Part shown: piece after piece, positions 1 to 6,782 of the stretch
Layout of the letters: every line of letters begins with the position of its first letter
Position numbering within the stretch: the first letter of the stretch is position 1
NCBI GenBank assembly: GCA_035649235.1
Contig: DASRJX010000210.1
Location: 1 to 23,549, forward strand
Direction: 5' to 3'
From: DASRJX01 sp035649235
GTDB taxonomy: Bacteria > Acidobacteriota > Polarisedimenticolia > Gp22-AA2
Length of the DNA: 23,549 nucleotides
Made by a program: the position numbers and the translations under genes
Notes under the pieces: generated by a model
Told to the model about the DNA's origin: nothing
What the model saw: the letters and a program-made list of their open reading frames with translations, nothing else
Databases searched by the model: none

Positions 1-1671
1 TTGCGAGGCGCGGGCGACGAGGCAGGGGCCGAACTCCCGCGCCAGGCTGCCGGCAGCAACAACTGGGCGGTGGCCGGGAGCCTCACGGCGGATGGCGGCG
101 CTCTCGTGGCCAACGACATGCATCTCGGGATCCGCGTGCCGAACACCTGGTACCGGGCCGTCCTGATCTGGCCGCACGAAGGCGCCGAACGCCGGCTGGC
201 CGGCGTGACCTTGCCGGGGGTCCCGGTCCTGGTCGCGGGGAGCACCGGCGACATCGCCTGGGGGTTCACCAACAGCTACGGCGACTGGACCGACCTGGTC
301 GACATCGACGTCGATGGGAAGGACCCGGACCTCTACCGCACCCCCGAGGGCCCGCGGCGGTTCGAGCGAGTCCGCGAGACGATCGGGGTCCGGGGCGCGC
401 CTTCCGAGAGCCTCGAGATCGTCTCCACCATCTGGGGGCCGATCGCCGGCGGACACGGCCGGCCGCGCGCCGTCCGCTGGACCGCCCACGAGGCGGCGGC
501 GGTCGATCTGGAGATGCGGCAGTTGGAGACCGCGCGCGATCTGGACGAGGCGCTGCGGGCCGCGGCGCGCAGCGGCATCCCGCCGCAGAACTTCGTGTGC
601 GCCGACCGCACGGGCCGGATCGGCTGGACGATCATCGGCCGCATCCCGCGCCGCGTCGGATTCGATGGCCGGCTGCCGGCGTCCTGGAGCGACGGGACGC
701 GCCGCTGGGACGGCTGGCTGCAGCCCGAGGAGTACCCGCGCATCGTCGATCCTCCCGGCGGCCGGCTGTGGACCGCCAACAACCGCGTGGTGGAGGGGCC
801 GATGCTGGAGGCCCTCGGGGACGGCGGCTACGACCTGGGCGCCCGGGCCCGGCAGATCCGCGACGACCTCCAGGCGATCGAGCGCGCCACGCCCCTGGAT
901 CTTCTCGGAGTGCAGCTCGACGATCGGGCGCTGTTCCTGGCCCGCTGGCGCGACCTGCTGCTCGGCGTGCTGACGCCGGAGACCGTCTCGGCGTCGCCGC
1001 GGCGCGCCCAGGCGCGGCGCTTCGTCGAGGATTGGATGGGGCGAGCCGTGGTCGAGTCGGTCGGCTTCCGGATCGTGCGCTCCTTCCGCCTCGCGGTCCG
1101 GAGCGAGGCCCTCGACGCCCTCACCGCGACCAGCCGCGCCGCGGATCCGGAGTTCGATCTCGGCGACGCGACCCAGCAGGAGGAGGGACCGCTCTGGCGG
1201 CTGGTGACCGAGAAGCCGCCACACCTTCTCGTCCCGGGCCATCGGACGTGGGACGATCTGCTGCTCGCCATGCTCGACCGGGCCCTCGACAACATCACGA
1301 AGGATGGCGCGCCTCTCGAGCAGCAGACCTGGGGACGGCGGAACACGGCGCGGATCCAGCACCCGCTGAGCCTGGCGGTCCCCAGGCTGTCGCGCTATCT
1401 CGACATGCCGGCCGACCCGCTTCCCGGCGAGGACTTCATGCCGCGCGTCCAGGGCCCTACCTTCGGCGCCTCGGAGCGCTTCGTCGTCTCGCCGGGCCGG
1501 GAGGAGAAGGGCCTGTTCCACATGCCGACCGGGCAGAGCGGCCACCCGATGTCCCCCTACTACCGCGCCGGGCACGCCGCCTGGGAGCGCGGGGAGCCGA
1601 CGCCGTTCCTGCCGGGGCCGCCGGAGCACGTCCTCGTGCTCAAGCCCGCGGCCGGGGGCGGGAAACCCTGA
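1..1671 (+). CDS. Penicillin acylase family Ntn hydrolase (5' partial)
   Basis: The gene is cut by the left edge of the window, so position 1 is not its true start. What remains is essentially the beta chain of a penicillin acylase family (S45) amidase. The GSNNW motif, with Ser at residue 19 of the visible frame, is the self-processing site whose Ser becomes the N-terminal nucleophile. It is followed by the family's ANDMHLGIRVPNTWY segment and by GFTNSYGD, whose Asn matches the oxyanion-hole Asn of the family. About 538 residues follow the nucleophile, a normal beta-chain length. The alpha chain and any signal peptide lie upstream and are not seen. Such enzymes act in the periplasm and hydrolyse amides, including beta-lactams, acyl-homoserine lactones or N-acyl amino acids; the substrate cannot be read from the sequence. 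The stop is followed 13 bases later by a structured repeat. Confidence 0.9.
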   Translation: MRGAGDEAGAELPRQAAGSNNWAVAGSLTADGGALVANDMHLGIRVPNTWYRAVLIWPHEGAERRLAGVTLPGVPVLVAGSTGDIAWGFTNSYGDWTDLVDIDVDGKDPDLYRTPEGPRRFERVRETIGVRGAPSESLEIVSTIWGPIAGGHGRPRAVRWTAHEAAAVDLEMRQLETARDLDEALRAAARSGIPPQNFVCADRTGRIGWTIIGRIPRRVGFDGRLPASWSDGTRRWDGWLQPEEYPRIVDPPGGRLWTANNRVVEGPMLEALGDGGYDLGARARQIRDDLQAIERATPLDLLGVQLDDRALFLARWRDLLLGVLTPETVSASPRRAQARRFVEDWMGRAVVESVGFRIVRSFRLAVRSEALDALTATSRAADPEFDLGDATQQEEGPLWRLVTEKPPHLLVPGHRTWDDLLLAMLDRALDNITKDGAPLEQQTWGRRNTARIQHPLSLAVPRLSRYLDMPADPLPGEDFMPRVQGPTFGASERFVVSPGREEKGLFHMPTGQSGHPMSPYYRAGHAAWERGEPTPFLPGPPEHVLVLKPAAGGGKP

Positions 1672-1684
1672 GCAGTCGGCGGAG

Positions 1685-1848
1685 CCGGGTCCCGGCCCGC
1701 GTTCCCCCGCGGGGGACGGCTCCGCGGCGCTCGCGCGCCGCTCGCCTCGGCTTCGTTCACTCCGCCCTGCGCGCTGAAAAGCAGCACGCAGGGGCCCCGT
1801 CGTTCACTTCTCGCACGCCCCCGCGGGAGAACGCGGGTCGGGACCCGG
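1685..1848. repeat. Structured palindromic intergenic repeat, copy A
   Basis: This is a 164-bp element in the 300-bp gap between the acylase and the dehydrogenase gene. A 31-nt left arm (1685-1715) and a 31-nt right arm (1818-1848) are reverse complements except for one G-T and one C-A opposition. The arms end inward in CCCGCGGGGG and CCCCCGCGGG. Inside are two hairpins: 1724-1729 with 1736-1741 (GCGGCG/CGCCGC, loop CTCGCG), and 1768-1776 with 1782-1790 (8 of 9 pairs). The core from 1706 to 1827 is about 85-90 percent identical to 16011-16131. No T-run follows either arm, so it is not a classic intrinsic terminator. The strand of function is unknown. The rest of the gap, 1849-1971, holds only short repeated heptamers and a TTGACG without a good -10. 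Confidence 0.85.
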
Positions 1849-1971
1849 TGCGGCCACGGTTCAGGGCTCCCCGTCGGGCGCGTCTCGAACACGCTGGGGC
1901 CGCAGGCCATGCCCGACTGCAAGCCCTGCCCGACTTGACGGGTGGAGGGTGGGCTAAGTAGCGTTGCGGGC

Positions 1972-3447
1972 ATGAGTGGGGCGCGCATCCTGAATGACAT
2001 CGATGGGGCGGAGGTCGGCCCGTCGGCGGGGCGGTTCCTCGAGGACGTCGAGCCGGCGACGGGCAAGGCGTACGCGCAGGTTCCCGACAGCGACGAAAAG
2101 GACGTGGAGGCGGCGGTCGAGGCGGCGCGCCGCGCCTTTCCGGGTTGGGCGGGGGCGCCGGCGGAGGAGCGCTGCCGGCTCCTGCTGGCCATCGCCGACA
2201 GAATCGAGGCGCGCCGCGAGGAGCTGGCCCGCGCCGAGAGCATCGACGCCGGCAAGCCGATCGCCCTGGCGCGATCGCTCGACATCCCGCGCGCGGCGAG
2301 CAACTTCCGCTTCTTCGCCACGGCCGCCCTCCATTTCCGGTCCGAGGCGCACGCCACGGACCGCCGGGCGCTGAACTACACCCTGCGCCGGCCGCGCGGC
2401 GTGGCCGGGCTGATCTCACCCTGGAACCTGCCGCTCTACCTGCTCTCCTGGAAGGTGGCGCCGGCCCTGGCCAGCGGGAACACGGTGGTGGCCAAACCCT
2501 CCGAGCTGACGCCGATGACGGCGTTCCTGCTGGGGCGCATCGGCCGCGAGGTCGGACTTCCGAAGGGCGTGCTCAACATCGTGCACGGGCGGGGCGCCGG
2601 CGCCGGCGCGGCGATCGTCAGGCACCCGGACGTCCCGACGCTGTCCTTCACTGGCGGGACGGTGACCGGCGCCGAGATCGCCAGGACCGCGGCACCCCTG
2701 TTCAAGAAGATGGCGCTCGAGCTGGGGGGGAAGAACCCGAACATCGTCTTCGGAGACGCCGATCTCGACGAAGCCGTGGCCGGCTCGGTGCGGGCCGCCT
2801 TCACCAACCAGGGGGAGCTCTGCCTGAGCGGATCGCGCCTGTTCATCGAGGACGGCCTCTTCGCCCCGTTCGTGGAGCGGCTCGTAGCAGCCGCCCGCGA
2901 TCTGCGACCGGGCGATCCCCTCGTCGAGACGACCGAGCAGGGGGCGTTGATCTCGGCGGCGCACCGCGACAAGGTGCTGGGCTACATCGACCTGGCCCGT
3001 CAGGAGGGCGGACGGATCCTGTGCGGCGGCGGGCCGCCGGCGCGGCCGGTGAGCGAACGCTGTGCCTCGGGCTTCTTCGTCGAGCCGACGGTGATCACCG
3101 GGCTCCGCCCCGACAGCCGGGTCAACCGCGAGGAGATCTTCGGCCCCGTCGTCACGGTGACGCCGTTCCGCGATGAGGACGAGGTGGTCGCCTGGGCCAA
3201 TGGCACCGACTACGGCCTGGCGGCGACGCTGTGGACGCAGAACCTGCCGCGCGCCCACCGCATGGCGGAGCGGATCGCCTCCGGCACCGTCTGGATCAAC
3301 TGCTGGCTGCTGCGCGACCTGCGCGTGCCGTTCGGCGGCATGAAGAAGAGCGGCGTGGGGCGCGAAGGAGGGGAGGAGGCGATGCGCTTCTTCACCGAGC
3401 CCAAGAACGTCTGCATCCAGTTCCCGCACGACGCGGCGGAGACCTGA
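1972..3447 (+). CDS. 2-aminomuconate 6-semialdehyde dehydrogenase (AMSDH)
   Basis: A 491-residue NAD(P)-dependent aldehyde dehydrogenase of the ALDH8A1/AmnC/NbaE type. It oxidises 2-aminomuconate 6-semialdehyde, made by ACMSD, to 2-aminomuconate. Visible ALDH landmarks are SPWNLP with Asn152, VAKPSE for cofactor binding, LELGGKNPNIVF with Glu250, and NQGELCLSGSR with the catalytic Cys284. The DIPRAASNFRFF segment (residues 104-115) resembles the matching segment of AMSDH enzymes, where an Arg contacts the substrate carboxylates. ATG 1972 is chosen because the protein then begins at the usual family position. An in-frame GTG at 1942 would add ten residues, and neither start has an ideal ribosome binding site. 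The gene is followed 32 bases later by the deaminase gene and converges on the minus-strand kynurenine genes. The assignment over other ALDH subfamilies rests on both sequence and neighbourhood. Confidence 0.9.
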   Translation: MSGARILNDIDGAEVGPSAGRFLEDVEPATGKAYAQVPDSDEKDVEAAVEAARRAFPGWAGAPAEERCRLLLAIADRIEARREELARAESIDAGKPIALARSLDIPRAASNFRFFATAALHFRSEAHATDRRALNYTLRRPRGVAGLISPWNLPLYLLSWKVAPALASGNTVVAKPSELTPMTAFLLGRIGREVGLPKGVLNIVHGRGAGAGAAIVRHPDVPTLSFTGGTVTGAEIARTAAPLFKKMALELGGKNPNIVFGDADLDEAVAGSVRAAFTNQGELCLSGSRLFIEDGLFAPFVERLVAAARDLRPGDPLVETTEQGALISAAHRDKVLGYIDLARQEGGRILCGGGPPARPVSERCASGFFVEPTVITGLRPDSRVNREEIFGPVVTVTPFRDEDEVVAWANGTDYGLAATLWTQNLPRAHRMAERIASGTVWINCWLLRDLRVPFGGMKKSGVGREGGEEAMRFFTEPKNVCIQFPHDAAET

Positions 3448-3479
3448 AGCCCGGCTCTGCTATGCCGGAGGAGGACGGC

Positions 3480-3920
3480 GTGAGCCAGACGAAACCGAGG
3501 AGAAGGCCGGACGGCGAGGTGATCAGCCAGCGCGCGGCCGAGGCGGTTGGACCGTACCCCCACGCGCGCCGGGCCGGCAGCCTGCTGTTCGTCTCGGGGA
3601 TCGGCCCGCGGAAGCGCGGGACGAAGGAGATCCCGGGCGCCACGCTCGACTCGCAGGGCAAGGTGGTGTCCTACGACATCGACGCCCAGTGCCGCTCCGT
3701 GTTCGAGAACCTGCGCTACATCCTGGAGGACGCCGGGACCTCCTGGGACAAGATCGTCGACGTGACCGCCTTTCTCACCAACATGGACGACTTCGCGGCC
3801 TACAACAAGGTGTACGCGGAGCATTTCCCCGACAACCGCCCCGCCCGCACGACGGTCGAGGTCAATCGGCTGCCGACGCCGATCGCCGTCGAGCTGAAGG
3901 TGATCGCGACGCTCGATTGA
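3480..3920 (+). CDS. RidA-family 2-aminomuconate deaminase
   Basis: A 146-residue YjgF/YER057c/UK114 (RidA) family protein with the longer form typical of 2-aminomuconate deaminases (AmnD/NbaF type) rather than the 125-130 residues of housekeeping RidA. Key segments are GPYPHARRAGSLLFVSG, the acidic helix region FLTNMDDFAAYNKVYAEHF, and PARTTVEV, whose Arg is the conserved RidA substrate-binding Arg; a Glu follows in VELKVIA. The expected reaction is deamination of 2-aminomuconate to 4-oxalocrotonate plus ammonia. GTG 3480 is taken as the start because GGAGGAGG at 3467-3474 sits five bases ahead. The in-frame ATG at 3462 overlaps the upstream side of that site and is less likely. It forms a two-gene operon with AMSDH and its stop lies 42 bases from the converging formamidase stop, with no clear terminator between. 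Confidence 0.88.
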   Translation: MSQTKPRRRPDGEVISQRAAEAVGPYPHARRAGSLLFVSGIGPRKRGTKEIPGATLDSQGKVVSYDIDAQCRSVFENLRYILEDAGTSWDKIVDVTAFLTNMDDFAAYNKVYAEHFPDNRPARTTVEVNRLPTPIAVELKVIATLD

Positions 3921-3962
3921 GCCGGATCAGGCCGCGGGCGCAGTGGCTCAGGGCGGTGCCGA

Positions 3963-4628
3963 TCATCCCCGTTCGCTCCGCACGCCGGCTTCCGCGGCCA
4001 TCGACGGCGGCAGGTCCCGCAGGACCGCGCGGACGGGGCTGCCGTCGTAACCGACGAGCGGCAGCGGCAGGGCGATGAGCTCGTAGATCCCCTCCGCCAC
4101 GCGATCGAGGACCAGGCCCTCGAGGATCGCCATGTCGTGATGCAGGCAGGCCTGGTGCGCCGGCAGGTCCTTGGACGCGAAGAGATCGATGCTCGGCGTG
4201 TCGGTTCCGACCAGGCGCACCCCCATGAGGTGGAGGCGGTCGATCGTCTCCGGGGAGAAGGCGGCGAAGTCCTCGTTGAAAACCGTCGGGTCGGGGAAGG
4301 TCCCGGTCGCGAACAGGACGCGCGGGGCGCGGATCCTGAGGCCGCGCAGGGCCGCCGGGGGCAGGCTCTCGCCGCGCCGCGCCTCGAGCCGCACCACCTG
4401 GCACGGCCCGAGGTAGAGGTCGAGCGGGCGCGCGCCGATGTCCGGCGCCTGCGCGCCATAATGGCTCGGGGCGTCCGCGTGCGCCCCGACGTGCACGCTC
4501 GTCCGGAGCGCCGACAGCGTCAGGTGATCACCGCGCCGCATGTCGAGCTGCACCTCGCGGTGGGGTGGCACGTCCCCCGGCCAGACCTTCAGGTCGGGGG
4601 TGATGGGTGGCGAGATGTCGTGGATCAT
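3963..4628 (-). CDS. kynB: Kynurenine formamidase (arylformamidase, cyclase family)
   Basis: A 221-residue metal-dependent hydrolase of the bacterial KynB/cyclase family, which converts N-formylkynurenine to kynurenine and formate. The signature HVGAHADAPSHY carries the metal ligands His46, His50 and Asp52, matching the HxGxHxD pattern of KynB. The N-terminus (DISPPITPDLKVWPGD) is the usual family opening. The ATG at 4628 lies five bases after the dioxygenase stop and is preceded by GAGGAG, so translation is probably coupled. It is the last gene of the minus-strand operon and directly follows the dioxygenase that makes its substrate. Length is close to the family's 205-215 residues, with a slightly longer C-terminus. 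Confidence 0.93.
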   Translation of the reverse strand: MIHDISPPITPDLKVWPGDVPPHREVQLDMRRGDHLTLSALRTSVHVGAHADAPSHYGAQAPDIGARPLDLYLGPCQVVRLEARRGESLPPAALRGLRIRAPRVLFATGTFPDPTVFNEDFAAFSPETIDRLHLMGVRLVGTDTPSIDLFASKDLPAHQACLHHDMAILEGLVLDRVAEGIYELIALPLPLVGYDGSPVRAVLRDLPPSMAAEAGVRSERG

Positions 4629-4633
4629 GCTCC

Positions 4634-5416
4634 TCAGAGCCGGTCGCGGATCGCCCAGAGATCCGGGAAGATCGGGTTGAAGAGGGTGGTCCTGAGATAC
4701 TCGGCCCCGGGAGAGCCGCCGGTGCCCTGCTTGTTGCCGATCGTGCGCTCGACCATCTTGACGTGCCGGTAGCGCCACTCCTGCAGGCCCTCGTCGAAGT
4801 CGGTCATCAGCTCCAGGAGGATGCTGACCTCCGGGCTCGTCCGGTAGAGGTGCACGAGCCCCTCCTGGATCTCCGGGTGCGGCACGCTCGGGAGCGTCAC
4901 GTCGCGGGCGCGCAGCTCCGCCGGGATCGCGACGCCGCGCGTCGCGAGGAAGTCGTAGAAGTGATCGACGAGCGATCTCTCCTTGATGCGGTCCTCCAGG
5001 CGGACGGCGGCGGGGTCCCCCTTGGGCTGGTAGCCCAGCATCTCCGGGCGCTTGTGGCCGAGCAGGAACTCCAGCTCCCGGAACTGCGCCGACTGGAAGC
5101 CGGAGGCCTTGTCGAGCCGGTCGCGGAAGGTCAGGAATGACATCGGCGTCATGGTCTCGAGGATGTCGATCTGCCCGACGAGCGTCTTGAGCACCATCCG
5201 CGCCCGCTTCCAGGTGGTGATGGCGCCGAACAGGTCGCCATCCGAGAAGTCGCGCCGGATCTTGTGGAACTCGTGCAGCAGGAGCTTGAACCACAGCTCG
5301 TACACCTGGTGGATGACAATGAACAGCGTCTCGTCGTGCTCCGGAGGACGGGACTGCGGCTCCTGCAGCCCGAGCAGCTGCTCGATCTTGAGATAGCGAG
5401 CGTAGGTCAGTTCCAC
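4634..5416 (-). CDS. kynA: Tryptophan 2,3-dioxygenase
   Basis: A 260-residue heme dioxygenase that opens the indole ring of L-tryptophan to give N-formylkynurenine, the entry step of the pathway. The segment FIVIHQVYELWFKLLLHE (His36) is the substrate-binding helix of the family. QSAQFRELEFLLGHK carries the carboxylate-binding Arg. WRYRHVKMVERTIG carries His218, the expected heme axial ligand, and is followed by the GTGG substrate loop. Compared with the well-known Xanthomonas enzyme (about 298 residues), it is about 20 residues shorter at the N-terminus and somewhat shorter at the C-terminus. All active-site elements are present. The start is a GTG one base after the monooxygenase stop, with GGAAGGG upstream, which implies coupled translation. 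No earlier start is possible without running into the preceding gene. Confidence 0.95.
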   Translation of the reverse strand: MELTYARYLKIEQLLGLQEPQSRPPEHDETLFIVIHQVYELWFKLLLHEFHKIRRDFSDGDLFGAITTWKRARMVLKTLVGQIDILETMTPMSFLTFRDRLDKASGFQSAQFRELEFLLGHKRPEMLGYQPKGDPAAVRLEDRIKERSLVDHFYDFLATRGVAIPAELRARDVTLPSVPHPEIQEGLVHLYRTSPEVSILLELMTDFDEGLQEWRYRHVKMVERTIGNKQGTGGSPGAEYLRTTLFNPIFPDLWAIRDRL

Positions 5417-5417
5417 G

Positions 5418-6764
5418 TCATCCCTTCCGAGCGAAGAAGAGCGCCGCCGCCAGGAGCACCAGTCCCGCGAGGCCCGCGGCGGTCCCTATCATACGCGCCT
5501 GCCGGCGGGCCCGGCGGACGGTCTCGGCATAGGGGATGCGGCTGAAGCTGATCATCATGTAGAGCGGCATGAACGCCTGCGGGAAGAGGCGGTAGAGCGC
5601 CTTCTCGAGAGCTTTCTTGGCCCGGAACAGCTGCTTGGCCGTGTGGTCGCGCATCTCGACGAAGTTCTGGAGCGACAGATCGGCAAGCGCGTCGGCGTGC
5701 TCCTTGCGCAGGGCCTCGAACTCGGCGAGGGCCCGCTCCCGATCGGCGCCGTGGCGGCGCAGGCATTCGTCGAGCACCACGCAGTCCTCGAAGGCGCAGT
5801 TCGCCCCCTGCCCGTGGAACGGCACGACGGCGTGCGCCGCGTCCCCCAGGATCCCGATGCGGCCGCGGTAGTGCCACGGGCGGCAGCGGATGGTCACCAG
5901 CGACCCGACCGGGTTGGCCGCGTACTGCTCCTCCAGATCCGGCATCAGCGGCACCGCGTCGGGGAACTCCTTCTCGAAGAAGCGCCGCACATCGGCCGCC
6001 CCGCCCAGGGCGGCGAAGGAGTTCTCTCCCTCGTGCGGCCAGAAGAGCGTGCAGGTGAACGAGCCGTCGCGGTTCGGCAGGGCGATCATCATGAAGCCGC
6101 CTCGGGGCCAGATGTGCAGGGCGTTCCGGTCCATCTGCCAGCCGCCCCCCGGGGCGGGCGGGATGGTCAGCTCCTTGTAACCGTGCGTGAGGTAGTCCTG
6201 CCGGTAGTCGAACCGGTCGAGCCGCTGCAGCCGCCGGCGGACGACCGAGAAGGCGCCATCGGCCCCGAGAACCATGTCGGCGCGCACGCGCTCCTCCTCG
6301 GGCGCCCCGCCGGAGGTGATCTCGAAGGTGGCGGTGCCGGTCTCGAGGTCGACGTCCGTGCATTTGCGGCCGAAGACGAGGCGGACGTTCGGGATCCTCT
6401 CGGCGGCGTTGAGCAGGATGACGTTGAGGTCGGCGCGCGACACGGAGTGATTGGCGTGCCAGGCCTCCGTCCCGTAGGGCTGAAAGGCGGTGCGGCCGGA
6501 GGGGTCGTGGATCATCCGGCCGCGCATCGGCACGGCGATCGCCATGACTTCCTCGAGCAGGCCGACCGTCTCCAGAGCGTGCAGGCCGCGCGCCGACAGG
6601 GCCAGGTTGATGGAGCGGCCGCCGACGAGGGGGCCCTGGCGCGGGTCGGGCCGCATCTCGTAGGCCCGCACCGCGTGGCCCGACCGGCCGAGCAGGATGG
6701 AGAGGAGCGATCCACCGAGGCCAGCCCCGACCAGGAGGACGCTGCCCGGCTCAGCCGCGGGCAT
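5418..6764 (-). CDS. kmo: Kynurenine 3-monooxygenase with C-terminal membrane segment
   Basis: A 448-residue FAD-dependent aromatic hydroxylase that converts L-kynurenine to 3-hydroxykynurenine with NADPH and O2. The N-terminal Rossmann motif GAGLGG is at residues 13-18, the family-specific GRSINLALSARG at 49-60, and the second FAD motif GDAAHAVVPFHGQGAN begins at residue 307 (Asp308). The C-terminal part has the conserved FMPLYMMISFSRIPYAE segment. It is followed by an Arg-rich stretch and a 21-residue hydrophobic helix (about 425-445) ending in ARKG, so the enzyme is predicted to be anchored to the membrane by its tail, as in eukaryotic KMO. The ATG at 6764 is 18 bases after the kynureninase stop with only a weak purine-rich site. 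It belongs to the six-gene minus-strand operon. Confidence 0.95.
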   Translation of the reverse strand: MPAAEPGSVLLVGAGLGGSLLSILLGRSGHAVRAYEMRPDPRQGPLVGGRSINLALSARGLHALETVGLLEEVMAIAVPMRGRMIHDPSGRTAFQPYGTEAWHANHSVSRADLNVILLNAAERIPNVRLVFGRKCTDVDLETGTATFEITSGGAPEEERVRADMVLGADGAFSVVRRRLQRLDRFDYRQDYLTHGYKELTIPPAPGGGWQMDRNALHIWPRGGFMMIALPNRDGSFTCTLFWPHEGENSFAALGGAADVRRFFEKEFPDAVPLMPDLEEQYAANPVGSLVTIRCRPWHYRGRIGILGDAAHAVVPFHGQGANCAFEDCVVLDECLRRHGADRERALAEFEALRKEHADALADLSLQNFVEMRDHTAKQLFRAKKALEKALYRLFPQAFMPLYMMISFSRIPYAETVRRARRQARMIGTAAGLAGLVLLAAALFFARKG

Positions 6765-6782
6765 CGACGCCGTCCCGCCGTC

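Noticed and set aside
1706..1827. Reading the intergenic repeat as coding, since related peptides appear in the same minus-strand frame in both copies
   Set aside because: The shared peptide follows from shared DNA. The differences preserve base pairing rather than the protein, and there is no start codon with a ribosome binding site.
1685..1848. Ordinary intrinsic terminator
   Set aside because: The stem is long and GC-rich, but there is no T-run after either arm, and the conserved 100-nt core with two further hairpins is far more than a terminator needs.
1685..1848. CRISPR array or insertion-sequence end
   Set aside because: Only two dispersed copies, no regular spacers, no transposase or cas gene in the window.
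3921..3962. Terminator between the two converging kynurenine operons
   Set aside because: No stable stem followed by a T-run could be found in the 42 bases.
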